Origin: an uncultured Acetatifactor sp.
GTDB lineage: Bacteria > Bacillota > Clostridia > Lachnospirales > Lachnospiraceae
Length of the DNA stretch: 64,000 bases
NCBI GenBank assembly: GCA_910579755.1
Contig: CAJTVB010000007.1
Coordinates: 1-64,000 of the forward strand
Reading direction: 5' to 3'
The notes beneath the pieces were generated by a model. The model did no database searches. It had not been told where the DNA came from and worked only from the letters and a program-made list of their open reading frames with translations. Numbering within the stretch: the first letter of the stretch is position 1; the number at the start of each line of letters is the position of its first letter. Position numbers and translations under genes: made by a program. Below, piece after piece: positions 26,891-34,681 of this stretch.

Positions 26891-28273
26891 ATGAACAGGG
26901 ATCTGACAGTAGGGGAACCGGGAAAGGTTTTGCGGCAGTTCTGTATGCCGCTGTTTGGGAGTGTGATTTTTCAGCAGCTTTACAATCTGGCCGACAGCTT
27001 TGTGGTGGGAAAGTTCGTGGGAGAAGAGGCTTTGGCGGCGGTGGGGAACAGCTATGAGATCACCCTGATTTTTCTGGCTTTTGCTTTCGGATGCAATATC
27101 GGGTGCTCTGTGATTGTATCCCGCCTTTTTGGCACGAAGGAGTACGGAGAGATGAAAACGGCGGTATATACCTCTCTGATTGCTACTGGGGTGCTGTGCC
27201 TGCTGTTGATGGGATTCGGGCTTTTGTGCAGCAGGTGGCTGCTGGAGCTGATCAATACGCCTGTGGAGGTTATGGGAGACTCCATGCTTTATCTGGATAT
27301 CTATGTGTGGGGGCTGCCGTTTTTGTTTTTTTACAATGTCAGCACGGGGATTTTTTCGGCTCTGGGGGATTCCAGGACGCCGTTTATTTTTCTTGCCATA
27401 TCGTCTCTGTCCAATATAGCTGTGGATGTATTGTTTGTGCAGGGATTCGGCATGGGAGTGGCCGGTGTGGCCTGGGCTACATTCCTCTGCCAGGGCGTCA
27501 GCTGCCTGCTGGCAGTGGTATTTGTGATCCGCCGTCTGAGTGCAGTCAGGACGGAGAAGCCTGCAGCTGTGTTTTCCTGGGCGATGCTTGGCAGGATCGG
27601 AGTGATCGCTGTTCCCAGCATTTTGCAGCAGAGCTTTATTTCTGTGGGAAACATTATCATTCAGGGGGTTATCAACGGGTTCGGCCCCAGCGTCATGGCG
27701 GGATATTCGGCGGCGGTGAAGCTGAACAACCTGGTGATCACGTCGCTGACCACTCTGGGAAACGGTATCTCCAATTTCACCTCTCAGAATTTAGGAGCGG
27801 GGAAGCTGTTTCGGGTCAGACAGGGTTTTCGGGCCGGCTGGAGGCTGGTGTGGATGATTTGTGTGCCGCTGGTGTTGCTGTACTGGTTTGCCGGACGTTT
27901 CCTGGTGTACATTTTTATGAAGGATATCACAGGAGAGGCCATAGATACGGGAGTCTTGTTTTTACGGATCGTGTCGCCCTTTTATTTTGCCGTGGCTCTG
28001 AAGCTGACTGCCGACGGAGTGCTTCGGGGAGCCGGGCTTATGGGCCGGTTCATGGCCGCCACCTTTACGGATCTGATTCTCAGGGTGGTGCTGGCCGTGG
28101 CGCTGGCTGTCCCTCTGGATTCTATGGGGATCTGGTGCGCATGGCCGGTGGGCTGGATCGTGGGAATGGTGATTTCCGTGGTGTTTTACCGCAGCGGGCC
28201 CTGGAAGAATGCCACGGAAGATTGCGGAAGCTTGGGGGATGACCCGGAGAAGAGCAGTCTGGAGAAGGGCTGA
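26891..28273 (+). CDS. MATE family efflux transporter
   Basis: 460 residues with about 12 membrane segments. The N-terminus reads VLRQFCMPLFGSVIFQQLYNLADSF and is typical of MATE proteins, as is the repeat of that pattern in the second half (IAVPSILQQSFISVGNIIIQ). MATE proteins export drugs or metabolites in exchange for Na+ or H+; the substrate cannot be inferred. An AAGGAG site precedes the ATG. The gene is monocistronic: promoter upstream, tRNA genes downstream. Confidence 0.94.
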   Translation: MNRDLTVGEPGKVLRQFCMPLFGSVIFQQLYNLADSFVVGKFVGEEALAAVGNSYEITLIFLAFAFGCNIGCSVIVSRLFGTKEYGEMKTAVYTSLIATGVLCLLLMGFGLLCSRWLLELINTPVEVMGDSMLYLDIYVWGLPFLFFYNVSTGIFSALGDSRTPFIFLAISSLSNIAVDVLFVQGFGMGVAGVAWATFLCQGVSCLLAVVFVIRRLSAVRTEKPAAVFSWAMLGRIGVIAVPSILQQSFISVGNIIIQGVINGFGPSVMAGYSAAVKLNNLVITSLTTLGNGISNFTSQNLGAGKLFRVRQGFRAGWRLVWMICVPLVLLYWFAGRFLVYIFMKDITGEAIDTGVLFLRIVSPFYFAVALKLTADGVLRGAGLMGRFMAATFTDLILRVVLAVALAVPLDSMGIWCAWPVGWIVGMVISVVFYRSGPWKNATEDCGSLGDDPEKSSLEKG

Positions 28274-28282
28274 ATTTCGCTG

Positions 28283-28311
28283 TTGCAATTTCCGTCAGTA
28301 TATGCTACAAT
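28283..28311 (+). promoter_or_regulatory. Promoter of the tRNA-Tyr/tRNA-Leu unit
   Basis: TTGCAA (28283-28288), 17-bp spacer, TACAAT (28306-28311), 30 bp before tRNA-Tyr. Confidence 0.65.
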
Positions 28312-28341
28312 TTCACATGGTTGGCAAAGTGTTTCAATCAT

Positions 28342-28423
28342 GGATGGGTTCCCGAGTGGCCAAAGGGGACAGACTGTAAATCTGCTGCAAATTGCTTCGG
28401 TGGTTCGAATCCACCCCCATCCA
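28342..28423 (+). tRNA. tRNA-Tyr (GTA)
   Basis: Acceptor GGATGGG/CCCATCC, class II long variable arm, anticodon loop CTGTAAA (anticodon GTA) and T-arm GGTTCGAATCC. No CCA is encoded. Confidence 0.95.
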
Positions 28424-28457
28424 TTTTCAGAGGGAGGCATTTGGAATTTTTAAGCCT

Positions 28458-28541
28458 GCTGGTATGGTGGAATAGGCAGACACAAAAGACTTAAAATCTT
28501 TCGGGGGCAACTCCGTGCCGGTTCAAGTCCGGCTACCAGCA
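28458..28541 (+). tRNA. tRNA-Leu (TAA)
   Basis: Acceptor GCTGGTA/TACCAGC, D-arm GGTGGAATAGGCAGAC, anticodon TAA in ACTTAAAAT, long variable arm, T-arm GGTTCAAGTCC. CCA is not encoded. Confidence 0.95.
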
Positions 28542-28548
28542 TTTTCAG

Positions 28549-28589
28549 GAATCCGCAATTTCAGCTGGACGCTGAGGCGGGTTCTTTTT
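28549..28589 (+). terminator. Terminator after tRNA-Leu
   Basis: GAATCCGC (28549-28556) pairs with GCGGGTTC (28577-28584); an inner TCAGC/GCTGA stem continues it; TTTTT follows. Confidence 0.8.
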
Positions 28590-28606
28590 CTTATACAATA
28601 TTTGAT

Positions 28607-29382
28607 TATGCCCAGAATACAACCGCCTGCTTGAGGCATATAACTACTATCTCATAATTGGTGGTATGCCGGAATGTGTTGATTCATGGATAAAGCATAA
28701 GGACCCGGCGAAAATATCTCAAATACAGCATGAGTTGATTGAAGTTTACGAGAATGATTTTTCTAAACACAACGGAAAGGTAAACAGCGGACGCATACTC
28801 ATGGTTTTTCGCAGTATTGTTGCACAGCTCGCTAAACCAAACGAGAAGTTCATGTGCGGAGTTGTCCGCGAAGGCGGCAGAGCACGTAACTTTGAAGAGG
28901 CTATCGAATGGCTTGTTTCAGCCGGTATGCTCAATCGTGTTTATAATGTGGCTAAGGTGGAGCATCCTCTTCCAGCTTTTGACAAGCTGGATCAGTTTAA
29001 GCTCTTTGTATTTGACACCGGACTTCTCAAGCACCTGGCCGGCATAGACAACAGAGCAATTCTTTTAAAGACAGACTATCAATTCAAGGGTCCGCTGACT
29101 GAAAATTTTTGTTTACAACAGCTTCGCGGGCAGTTTCAGGTTGGGCTGAGATACTTTTCGGATAAGAACAATGAAATTGACTTTGTGCTGCAACATGGCA
29201 CTGAGATTATTCCTATTGAAGTAAAAGGCGGTGAAGACAAATCTGCACCGTCTTTCAAAAAATATATTGCAAAACACCATCCAAAGCACGCGCTTCGCTT
29301 CTCGAAACGCGGCTATCGGAAGGATGGAGATATTATAAATATTCCTTTGTATCTTGCCCCAAAAACAAAAGAGCTGCTTTGA
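28607..29382 (+). pseudogene. N-terminally truncated DUF4143-type AAA ATPase
   Basis: The frame is open from a TGA near 28605; the homologous part begins PEYNRLLEAYNYYLIIGGMPE, where GGMPE is a hallmark of the C-terminal half of AAA_14/DUF4143 ATPases, and ends in the nuclease-like domain (NNEIDFVLQHG ... IPIEVKGGEDKSAPS). The N-terminal ATPase domain with Walker A (~200 residues) is missing. The ATG at 28666 could start a 238-residue protein but has no ribosome site. Codon use is more AT-rich than around. Its last codons lie within repeat copy D. Probably a relic inserted next to tRNA-Leu. Confidence 0.75.
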
Positions 29383-29405
29383 ACGGCGAAGCCGTGAAAA
29401 GTAAC
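29373..29405 (+). repeat. Right-end fragment of the 143-bp element, copy D
   Basis: 33 bp identical to the right end of copy B apart from one base (TGCTTTGAACGGCGAAGCC then GTGAAAAGTAAC). It overlaps the last codons and stop of the DUF4143 relic. Confidence 0.85.
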
Positions 29406-29427
29406 AAAATACGGGGGCTAAATATGG

Positions 29428-29456
29428 TTGAATCCGCAGGGTGCGGGAGTTATAAT
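29428..29456 (+). promoter_or_regulatory. Promoter of the isochorismatase-like gene
   Basis: TTGAAT (29428-29433), 17-bp spacer, TATAAT (29451-29456), 23 bp after copy D and 44 bp before the ATG. Confidence 0.7.
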
Positions 29457-29499
29457 GACCTTGTAGGCGATACTTGTACAGGAAAAGGAGACCGACGGT

Positions 29500-30051
29500 A
29501 TGAAAAAATATCTGGTAGTAGTTGATATGCAAAACGATTTCATCGACGGAGCACTTGGCACTCCGGAGGCGCAGGCCATTGTCCCCGGGGTTTGTGAGAA
29601 AATTCGGCAGTATCCCAAGGATCATGTAATCGCCACCCGGGACACCCATCAGGCGGATTATCTGCAGACCAGCGAGGGAAAGTACCTGCCGGTGGAGCAT
29701 TGCATTCAGGGTACCCGGGGCTGGGAGATCTGTGAGGAGGTGGCTTTGGTCATGCCCGCAGCCCGTGTGGTAGATAAGCCCGTATTCGGTTCCATGCAGC
29801 TGGCGAAGCTTTTAAAAGATATGGCAGAGGAGAACGCGCCGGAGGATGGGAAGGAGGAACCTCTGGAGATTGAGCTGGTGGGACTGTGTACGGACATCTG
29901 CGTGGTGACTAACGCCCTGCTTTTGAAGACGGCTCTGCCAGATGCGGTGATCCGGGTGGACGGGGAATGCTGCGCAGGTGTGACACCGGAAAGCCATCGG
30001 GCGGCGCTGCTGACTATGAAAATGTGTCAGGTGGAGGTTTCAGGGCTTTAA
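29500..30051 (+). CDS. Isochorismatase/nicotinamidase-like cysteine hydrolase
   Basis: 183 residues. It has the catalytic Asp in VVDMQNDFIDG (residue 9) and the catalytic Cys at ~134 in LCTDICVVTNAL, with the expected Lys near residue 90. TRDTHQADY supplies His/Asp ligands seen in nicotinamidases. The family hydrolyses amides such as nicotinamide, or isochorismate; the short length and metal-type motif lean to nicotinamidase, but this is inference. AAAAGGAG precedes the ATG. The gene stands alone. Confidence 0.85.
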   Translation: MKKYLVVVDMQNDFIDGALGTPEAQAIVPGVCEKIRQYPKDHVIATRDTHQADYLQTSEGKYLPVEHCIQGTRGWEICEEVALVMPAARVVDKPVFGSMQLAKLLKDMAEENAPEDGKEEPLEIELVGLCTDICVVTNALLLKTALPDAVIRVDGECCAGVTPESHRAALLTMKMCQVEVSGL

Positions 30052-30110
30052 TGCTCATGGAATGAAAATGAACGTAGAGCGGAATTAGGGGCTGGATATG
30101 AAATTTTTCC

Positions 30111-30166
30111 GTTACCTTTCACGGGTGCATCATGTTGCTTTGAATGGCGAAGCCGTGAAAAGTAAC
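30111..30166 (+). repeat. Internally deleted copy E of the 143-bp element
   Basis: 56 bp: the left end GTTACCTTTCACGGG runs straight into the right segment TGCATCATGTTGCTTTGAAT through GTGAAAAGTAAC. Both ends are present, and both inner hairpins are gone. Confidence 0.88.
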
Positions 30167-30181
30167 ATTTTTCCGAAGGGT

Positions 30182-30204
30182 CAATGGCCGGAAGGAGGCC
30201 ATTG
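30182..30204 (+). repeat. Perfect hairpin upstream of the integrase
   Basis: CAATGGCC (30182-30189) and GGCCATTG (30197-30204), 7-nt loop, no T tract. Possibly part of a composite terminator with the hairpin at 30233. Confidence 0.6.
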
Positions 30205-30232
30205 AAAATTGACTGACTAAAATTGACGGAGG

Positions 30233-30264
30233 AAAAGGAACTGTTGCAGGACAGTTCCTTTTTT
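30233..30264 (+). terminator. Strong terminator before the integrase
   Basis: AAAAGGAACTGT (30233-30244) pairs perfectly with ACAGTTCCTTTT (30251-30262), T run after it. It isolates the following block from the hydrolase gene. Confidence 0.88.
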
Positions 30265-30311
30265 CGTTTAAGGGCTTCTTTTACCGAAAGATACAGGAGG
30301 AAGAGGAGGTT

Positions 30312-31139
30312 ATGGAAATGAAGGACACAAAAGATATGCGGGAGTACGCAGAGTATTTGTTTGAGAAGGAGCTGTCTGAGGGAACTATCAGCATATATGT
30401 GAGGCAGGCACATCTTCTGCTTGCCTATCTGGACGGAAGATCCATTACCAGAAAGGAGATGATCCAATATAAGAGACATTTGATCGAAAAAAACAGAAAG
30501 GTTTCCACTACAAATTTATACATTGTGGCGGTGAACAGCTATCTGAAATATGCAGGCTTTGCCCACTGCACCATTAAGACAGAGCGCCTGCAGAAAAGCA
30601 GGTGCCTGGAAAATGTTATTTCCATGGAAGAATATAGAAAAATGCTTTCTTTTGCCAAGGAGAGCGGACGAAGCAAGTACTATTATATTCTAAGAGTGCT
30701 GGTGTTTACCGGTATCCGGATCAGCGAGCTGTCGTCACTGACAGTGGAGGTATTGAGTCTGGGGAAATTTACGGTGGGGAACAAGGGGAAGACCAGAGTG
30801 GTGTACCTGGCGCCCAAACTGATTGATGAGCTGATGGAATACTGCAAAATGGAAAAGATACAGCAGGGCGTAATATTCACAGGAAAGGACCGGCAGCCCA
30901 TCAGCAGAGTGGCAGTGTATAAGATGTTTATTTTTTTGGCGGACATGACCGGTATCGAAAGGAAAAAGGCTCATCCCCACAGCTTCCGACATCTTTTTGC
31001 AGTGACCTATATGAAGCAGTATGCAGATTTAACGGGGCTGGCGGATATACTGGGGCATTCCAGCCTGGAGACTACTCGAATCTACACCGCCACCACGGCG
31101 GAGGAAAAGCGAAGGAGATTGAACGAGCTTGCATTTTAA
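30312..31139 (+). CDS. Tyrosine recombinase (integrase family)
   Basis: 275 residues. An N-terminal core-binding domain (TISIYVRQAHLLLAYLDG) is followed by a catalytic domain with the Arg in FTGIRISELS, HSFRH (His-x-x-Arg-His), LGHSS and the nucleophilic Tyr in TRIYT. These residues are complete, so it is probably active in DNA cutting and rejoining. It resembles small stand-alone recombinases rather than long phage integrases with an AP2-type arm domain. The ATG follows AGGAGG. No attachment-site repeats were found on either side. The next gene starts within 80 bp. Confidence 0.9.
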   Translation: MEMKDTKDMREYAEYLFEKELSEGTISIYVRQAHLLLAYLDGRSITRKEMIQYKRHLIEKNRKVSTTNLYIVAVNSYLKYAGFAHCTIKTERLQKSRCLENVISMEEYRKMLSFAKESGRSKYYYILRVLVFTGIRISELSSLTVEVLSLGKFTVGNKGKTRVVYLAPKLIDELMEYCKMEKIQQGVIFTGKDRQPISRVAVYKMFIFLADMTGIERKKAHPHSFRHLFAVTYMKQYADLTGLADILGHSSLETTRIYTATTAEEKRRRLNELAF

Positions 31140-31218
31140 AACCAGATCGACAGAATGGGATAAAAAGAAACAAAATACGATATTATGTCATCAAGACTTA
31201 CGGAAGGAGGGATCAAGC

Positions 31219-32673
31219 TTGGAAATCGTGAAAAGTATTTTGACAAGAAACCCCTGTTATAAGGCCGGAAGAAAAATCAAGGTTCAAGGCCTCATGCTTC
31301 ACAGCGTGGGCTGCCCTCAACCCTCGGCGGAAGCCTTCGTGCGGAAATGGGACAGGCCGGATGCGTCCAGAGCCTGTGTTCATGCGTTTATTGACGGAAA
31401 TACGGGAAAGGTGTATCAGACACTGCCCTGGGATCACCGGGCCTGGCATGGAGGCGGCAGTTCCAACAACACCCACATTGGCGTAGAAATGTGCGAACCG
31501 GCCTGCATCAAATACACCAAAGGAGCTTCCTTCAGCTGCGGTGATAAGGAAGCGGCTATGGCGGTGGTCAGGAGGACATATCAGGCTGCAGTAGAGCTGT
31601 TTGCCTTTCTCTGCAGGGAATTTGGTCTGAATCCTCTGGCAGATGGCGTGATTGTCAGCCATAAAGAAGGTCATACCAGGGGGATTGCCTCGGGCCACGG
31701 AGATCCCGACCATCTTTGGAAGGGTCTGAAGAGCGGTTATACCATGGACAGATTTCGCGCAGATGTGGCAGCCATGGTGGAAGCAGCAGGACAGGAGAGG
31801 CCCGCCGGAAGCGGCAACTCAGAGGGAACAGCAGGTTCTGTACCAAGTCAGAAGACTGCGCCGGATACGGCATCCACCGCAAACCAGGAGGGCAGTCGAA
31901 AAACAACGTCGGATTCGGACTCCGTCGGTTCGGCCCGGAGCTCGGAAGAATCCCGCGGTCTTGGAACAGGCGGAATCATCCGGGCGGGAGCATTGGTGGA
32001 GATTTGCTCCACAGGGGTTTACTATTCGGGAAAGGGAATGCCTTCCTGGGTAAAAGGAGACCGGTGGCAGATCAAGTCTGTAAACGGCGACAGGGCTGTA
32101 CTGGGAAAAAATCAGGCAGGAACTCATGAGATTAACAGTCCTGTTCATGTAAAATATCTGACAGTAGTGTCAGGCGTTTCGAGAAGTCATTCTGCCGCGG
32201 GGGTTGTGACAGAATCTGTTCAGAGGCCGAACCCGAAGGAGGCTTTGACCATTTCTGACCGGGGAACCGAGCTGGTGGCCAAATATGAAGGCTGTCGTCT
32301 GGAGGCTTACAAATGTCCGGCCGGTGTCTGGACCATCGGGTACGGCCATACCGCTGGAGTCAGCCAGGGGGACAGGCTTCCCTCCCGGGAGGCGGCAAGG
32401 GCGTTGCTGAAGGAGGACCTGAAGAAGTACGGAGATCATGTAAACAGCTGTGTGAAAAAGGGGCTGATCACTTTTCCCATCAACCAGAATCAGTTTGACG
32501 CACTTACCAGCTTTTGCTACAACTGCGGAAACGGAAATCTGCAAAAGCTGGTATCCGGCAGGGACGCGGCCACTATTGCGGAAAAGCTCTTGCTGTACAA
32601 TAAAGGGGGCGGAAAGGTTCTTCCGGGTCTGGTCCGCCGCAGAAAAGAGGAAAGGGCGTTGTTTTTAAGCTGA
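31219..32673 (+). CDS. Two-domain endolysin: Amidase_2 plus GH24 lysozyme
   Basis: 484 residues from a TTG with GGAGG eight bases upstream. Residues ~10-190 are an N-acetylmuramoyl-L-alanine amidase (PGRP/Amidase_2) with zinc ligands in LMLHSVG, THIGVEMCE and SHKEGH. A Ser/Thr/Gly linker (~195-255) and a small SH3-like part (GALVEICSTGVYYSG) follow. Residues ~340-484 are a phage-type GH24 lysozyme with catalytic Glu in KYEG, Cys in place of Asp (a known variant) and Thr in WTIGYGHT. No signal peptide, as for holin-dependent lysins. The protein would cut both peptide and glycan bonds of peptidoglycan. No phage structural genes are near. Confidence 0.88.
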   Translation: MEIVKSILTRNPCYKAGRKIKVQGLMLHSVGCPQPSAEAFVRKWDRPDASRACVHAFIDGNTGKVYQTLPWDHRAWHGGGSSNNTHIGVEMCEPACIKYTKGASFSCGDKEAAMAVVRRTYQAAVELFAFLCREFGLNPLADGVIVSHKEGHTRGIASGHGDPDHLWKGLKSGYTMDRFRADVAAMVEAAGQERPAGSGNSEGTAGSVPSQKTAPDTASTANQEGSRKTTSDSDSVGSARSSEESRGLGTGGIIRAGALVEICSTGVYYSGKGMPSWVKGDRWQIKSVNGDRAVLGKNQAGTHEINSPVHVKYLTVVSGVSRSHSAAGVVTESVQRPNPKEALTISDRGTELVAKYEGCRLEAYKCPAGVWTIGYGHTAGVSQGDRLPSREAARALLKEDLKKYGDHVNSCVKKGLITFPINQNQFDALTSFCYNCGNGNLQKLVSGRDAATIAEKLLLYNKGGGKVLPGLVRRRKEERALFLS

Positions 32674-32729
32674 TAAGGGGCGAAGAGCAGTTACGAATTT
32701 ATAATCTTTGGTAAAAGGAGGAGGTATTC

Positions 32730-33401
32730 ATGGATTTACGTGACAGGAGTAAATTAAGATCTGCCAAAAGTGATGATTTTATCTATGAGGAGGAACTGGA
32801 TCGGGAGCTGATCGCCATGGGGATGACCCGGAAGGAGCTGCGGGCGGACTTGAAGAATTATCTGACTCTGGAGCACCAGCCGGTGAAAATCGACCACTGC
32901 AGGGTCGGATCCGCTACGCTTGTGGCGGCTAGAACTTTGAAGAGCCAGTACCCCCGCTCCGTTTATGTTGTAGAATGGCTCAACAGGCTTACCATGGAGG
33001 AATTTAACAGCATAAGCTCTGAGAACGTAAAAAAAATATCCAGTTTGATGCGGTACCCCGGAGGGCTGCACGAATGGCTGATGATTGTGGAGATACCTGC
33101 CCTGAAGGAGATGGGGATAGACATGGAGCTGGTGAAGACCTGCCGGACACAGATCGCTCAGTGCAGATTTGCCTTGAATGAAAATGACACATCACTTTCC
33201 GGACGCCATGGCGGCAGCGGCAGCGGCAGAATGCATATTGCCCTCAGGGAAGCGCTGCAGAGTGCCTGCAATGAATGGAAAGAAGCTCCGTCAAAAGACC
33301 CTATGAATGTGCTGAAGAATCATTTGCTGGGGTTTGCACAAATTTTTTATCCCGGAGGTCCGGGTACTGTTCCCGATGGGCTGAAAAGGCTGATCCAGTA
33401 A
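32730..33401 (+). CDS. Unknown 223-aa protein in the lysin-DUF2589 operon
   Basis: 223 residues, ATG preceded by AGGAGGAGG. Soluble, mainly helical, no signal peptide or membrane segment. A Gly/Ser run (GRHGGSGSGR, ~171-180) divides a larger N-terminal part from a C-terminal helical part (MHIALREALQSACNEW). I recognise no family. It lies 56 bp after the lysin gene and 66 bp before the first DUF2589 gene, all with strong ribosome sites, which suggests one transcript and a shared job. Confidence 0.75.
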   Translation: MDLRDRSKLRSAKSDDFIYEEELDRELIAMGMTRKELRADLKNYLTLEHQPVKIDHCRVGSATLVAARTLKSQYPRSVYVVEWLNRLTMEEFNSISSENVKKISSLMRYPGGLHEWLMIVEIPALKEMGIDMELVKTCRTQIAQCRFALNENDTSLSGRHGGSGSGRMHIALREALQSACNEWKEAPSKDPMNVLKNHLLGFAQIFYPGGPGTVPDGLKRLIQ

Positions 33402-33467
33402 AGCCCAGAAAAACAGAGTAGTATATTAGGATGCCCAAAACCCACTCTGGAAACGAGGAGGTACGTC

Positions 33468-34328
33468 ATGCCGGGTGAGAGAGAATACAGGGAAGAGCTT
33501 TCCGATGAAGGCGGGTCGGGAGCGGGCTATAAAAAGAGCGATTTTATTCCGCTGGATGATCTGGTGTATGCACCGATCCACGCCCTTGCCCGGTCCAACC
33601 AACAGCTCCGGGCACAGGTGGTGGAGGATATCAAAAGTATGGGAACCCTGCGCCAGAACGGAAAGGAAGAGACGATTCGTCTCAGCAATATCAACATAGC
33701 CTATGAACAGGTGAGGCCGGAAGGGGATGAGGGCTACAGTGTGGACAATCTGCAGATGCAGGTGCCCCTGCTGTCCATTGTTCCGGTTACGAATCTGAAT
33801 GTGGAAAAGGCGGAGATCGATTTTTCCACAGAGGTCAACGCAGAAAAGGGGGAGGAAGGCGCCTGCGTCATTACCGCCCGGATCTGTTCTCCGGAACAGA
33901 GAGAAAGCGATTTTCTGCCCCGGGTCAGCTACAGAATGCTGATCAAATCCCTTCCAGCCACAGAGGGAATTATGAGACTGACCGATATGCTCAGCTCCAA
34001 CCAGATTGCCAAAAAAACCGATACAACACCTGTTGCCGTGGACGGCAACCTGGGAAGCAATGATCAGAAGGACATCTGGCAGCAGACAGCCAGACTGAGG
34101 GCCAAAATCAAGAAGCTGAAACAGCTCTACCAGAAGATTTCCGATATGATCGCACAACAGGAGCGGATGGAGCAGATCAGCAGGGATGCCTTTGAGGAGG
34201 CAACCAGAGAATTCGACAAGGATAAATATCTGATGGCACAGTCCAACATCGTAAACCGGATTATGGAATATCAGGAAAAAATCATGAACAGAGAAATCGA
34301 ATTCGGATTGGAGAAGGACTATGAATAG
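33468..34328 (+). CDS. DUF2589-like protein, paralogue A
   Basis: 286 residues, ATG with GAGGAGG upstream. Three blocks match paralogue B: an N-terminal helix (LVYAPIHALARSNQQLRAQ), a beta block (VPLLSIVPVTNLNVEKAEID), and a block ending in a helix (LPATEGIMRLTDMLSSNQIA). The last ~95 residues form a charged coiled coil (RAKIKKLKQLYQKISDMIAQ). The beta block is, from memory, the signature of DUF2589, a family of unknown function. No signal peptide, so cytoplasmic or released by lysis. Confidence 0.75.
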   Translation: MPGEREYREELSDEGGSGAGYKKSDFIPLDDLVYAPIHALARSNQQLRAQVVEDIKSMGTLRQNGKEETIRLSNINIAYEQVRPEGDEGYSVDNLQMQVPLLSIVPVTNLNVEKAEIDFSTEVNAEKGEEGACVITARICSPEQRESDFLPRVSYRMLIKSLPATEGIMRLTDMLSSNQIAKKTDTTPVAVDGNLGSNDQKDIWQQTARLRAKIKKLKQLYQKISDMIAQQERMEQISRDAFEEATREFDKDKYLMAQSNIVNRIMEYQEKIMNREIEFGLEKDYE

Positions 34329-34605
34329 CCGGCCATGCAGTCAGTGGCTTGAGCAGGCGATTTATGACCATGCACAGGAGCTGACGTTGGAAATGAACCT
34401 GAGACTTTTTCTGGACCGGGAGAATGGATTTTGCTGGGAGGAGGATCCGGACCGGACGCTTTTTGTGGAAAGCATTTCTATTGTAGACATCCGGTATCCT
34501 GAAAAGACAAAACCGGAGGTTCAGAGCAGAAAAAGGGCAATTTTCAGAATAGGAAGGCTTATTTTAGCTCTATGGAGACGGTTCAGAAGAATCGACAGCC
34601 CATGA
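34321..34605 (+). CDS. Small unknown protein with a cationic C-terminal helix
   Basis: 94 residues. The ATG overlaps the end of paralogue A by 8 bp and has GGAGAAGG upstream, indicating translational coupling. The N-terminal part is helical and acidic (ICLE-free; LEQAIYDHAQELTLEMNLRL), the middle contains a short beta segment (LFVESISIVDIRYP), and the C-terminal ~20 residues (AIFRIGRLILALWRRFRRI) form a strongly cationic amphipathic helix. Membrane contact by that helix is plausible. No family recognised. Confidence 0.7.
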   Translation: MNSRPCSQWLEQAIYDHAQELTLEMNLRLFLDRENGFCWEEDPDRTLFVESISIVDIRYPEKTKPEVQSRKRAIFRIGRLILALWRRFRRIDSP

Positions 34606-34681
34606 GAAGCATAACAGGAAACGGGTGTGTGAAGGCACCCAGAGCATGGAGCCCGCAACAGGCGGGCAGAAAGGTGTATTT

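Noticed and set aside
27091..28242. 383-aa plus-strand ORF in another frame of the MATE gene
   Set aside because: Rich in Gly/Cys/His/Arg, typical of out-of-frame translation; the MATE frame has twelve membrane segments.
8000..30200. CRISPR array
   Set aside because: The repeat copies are 143 bp, widely and irregularly spaced, and not separated by unique spacers of constant size; no cas genes.
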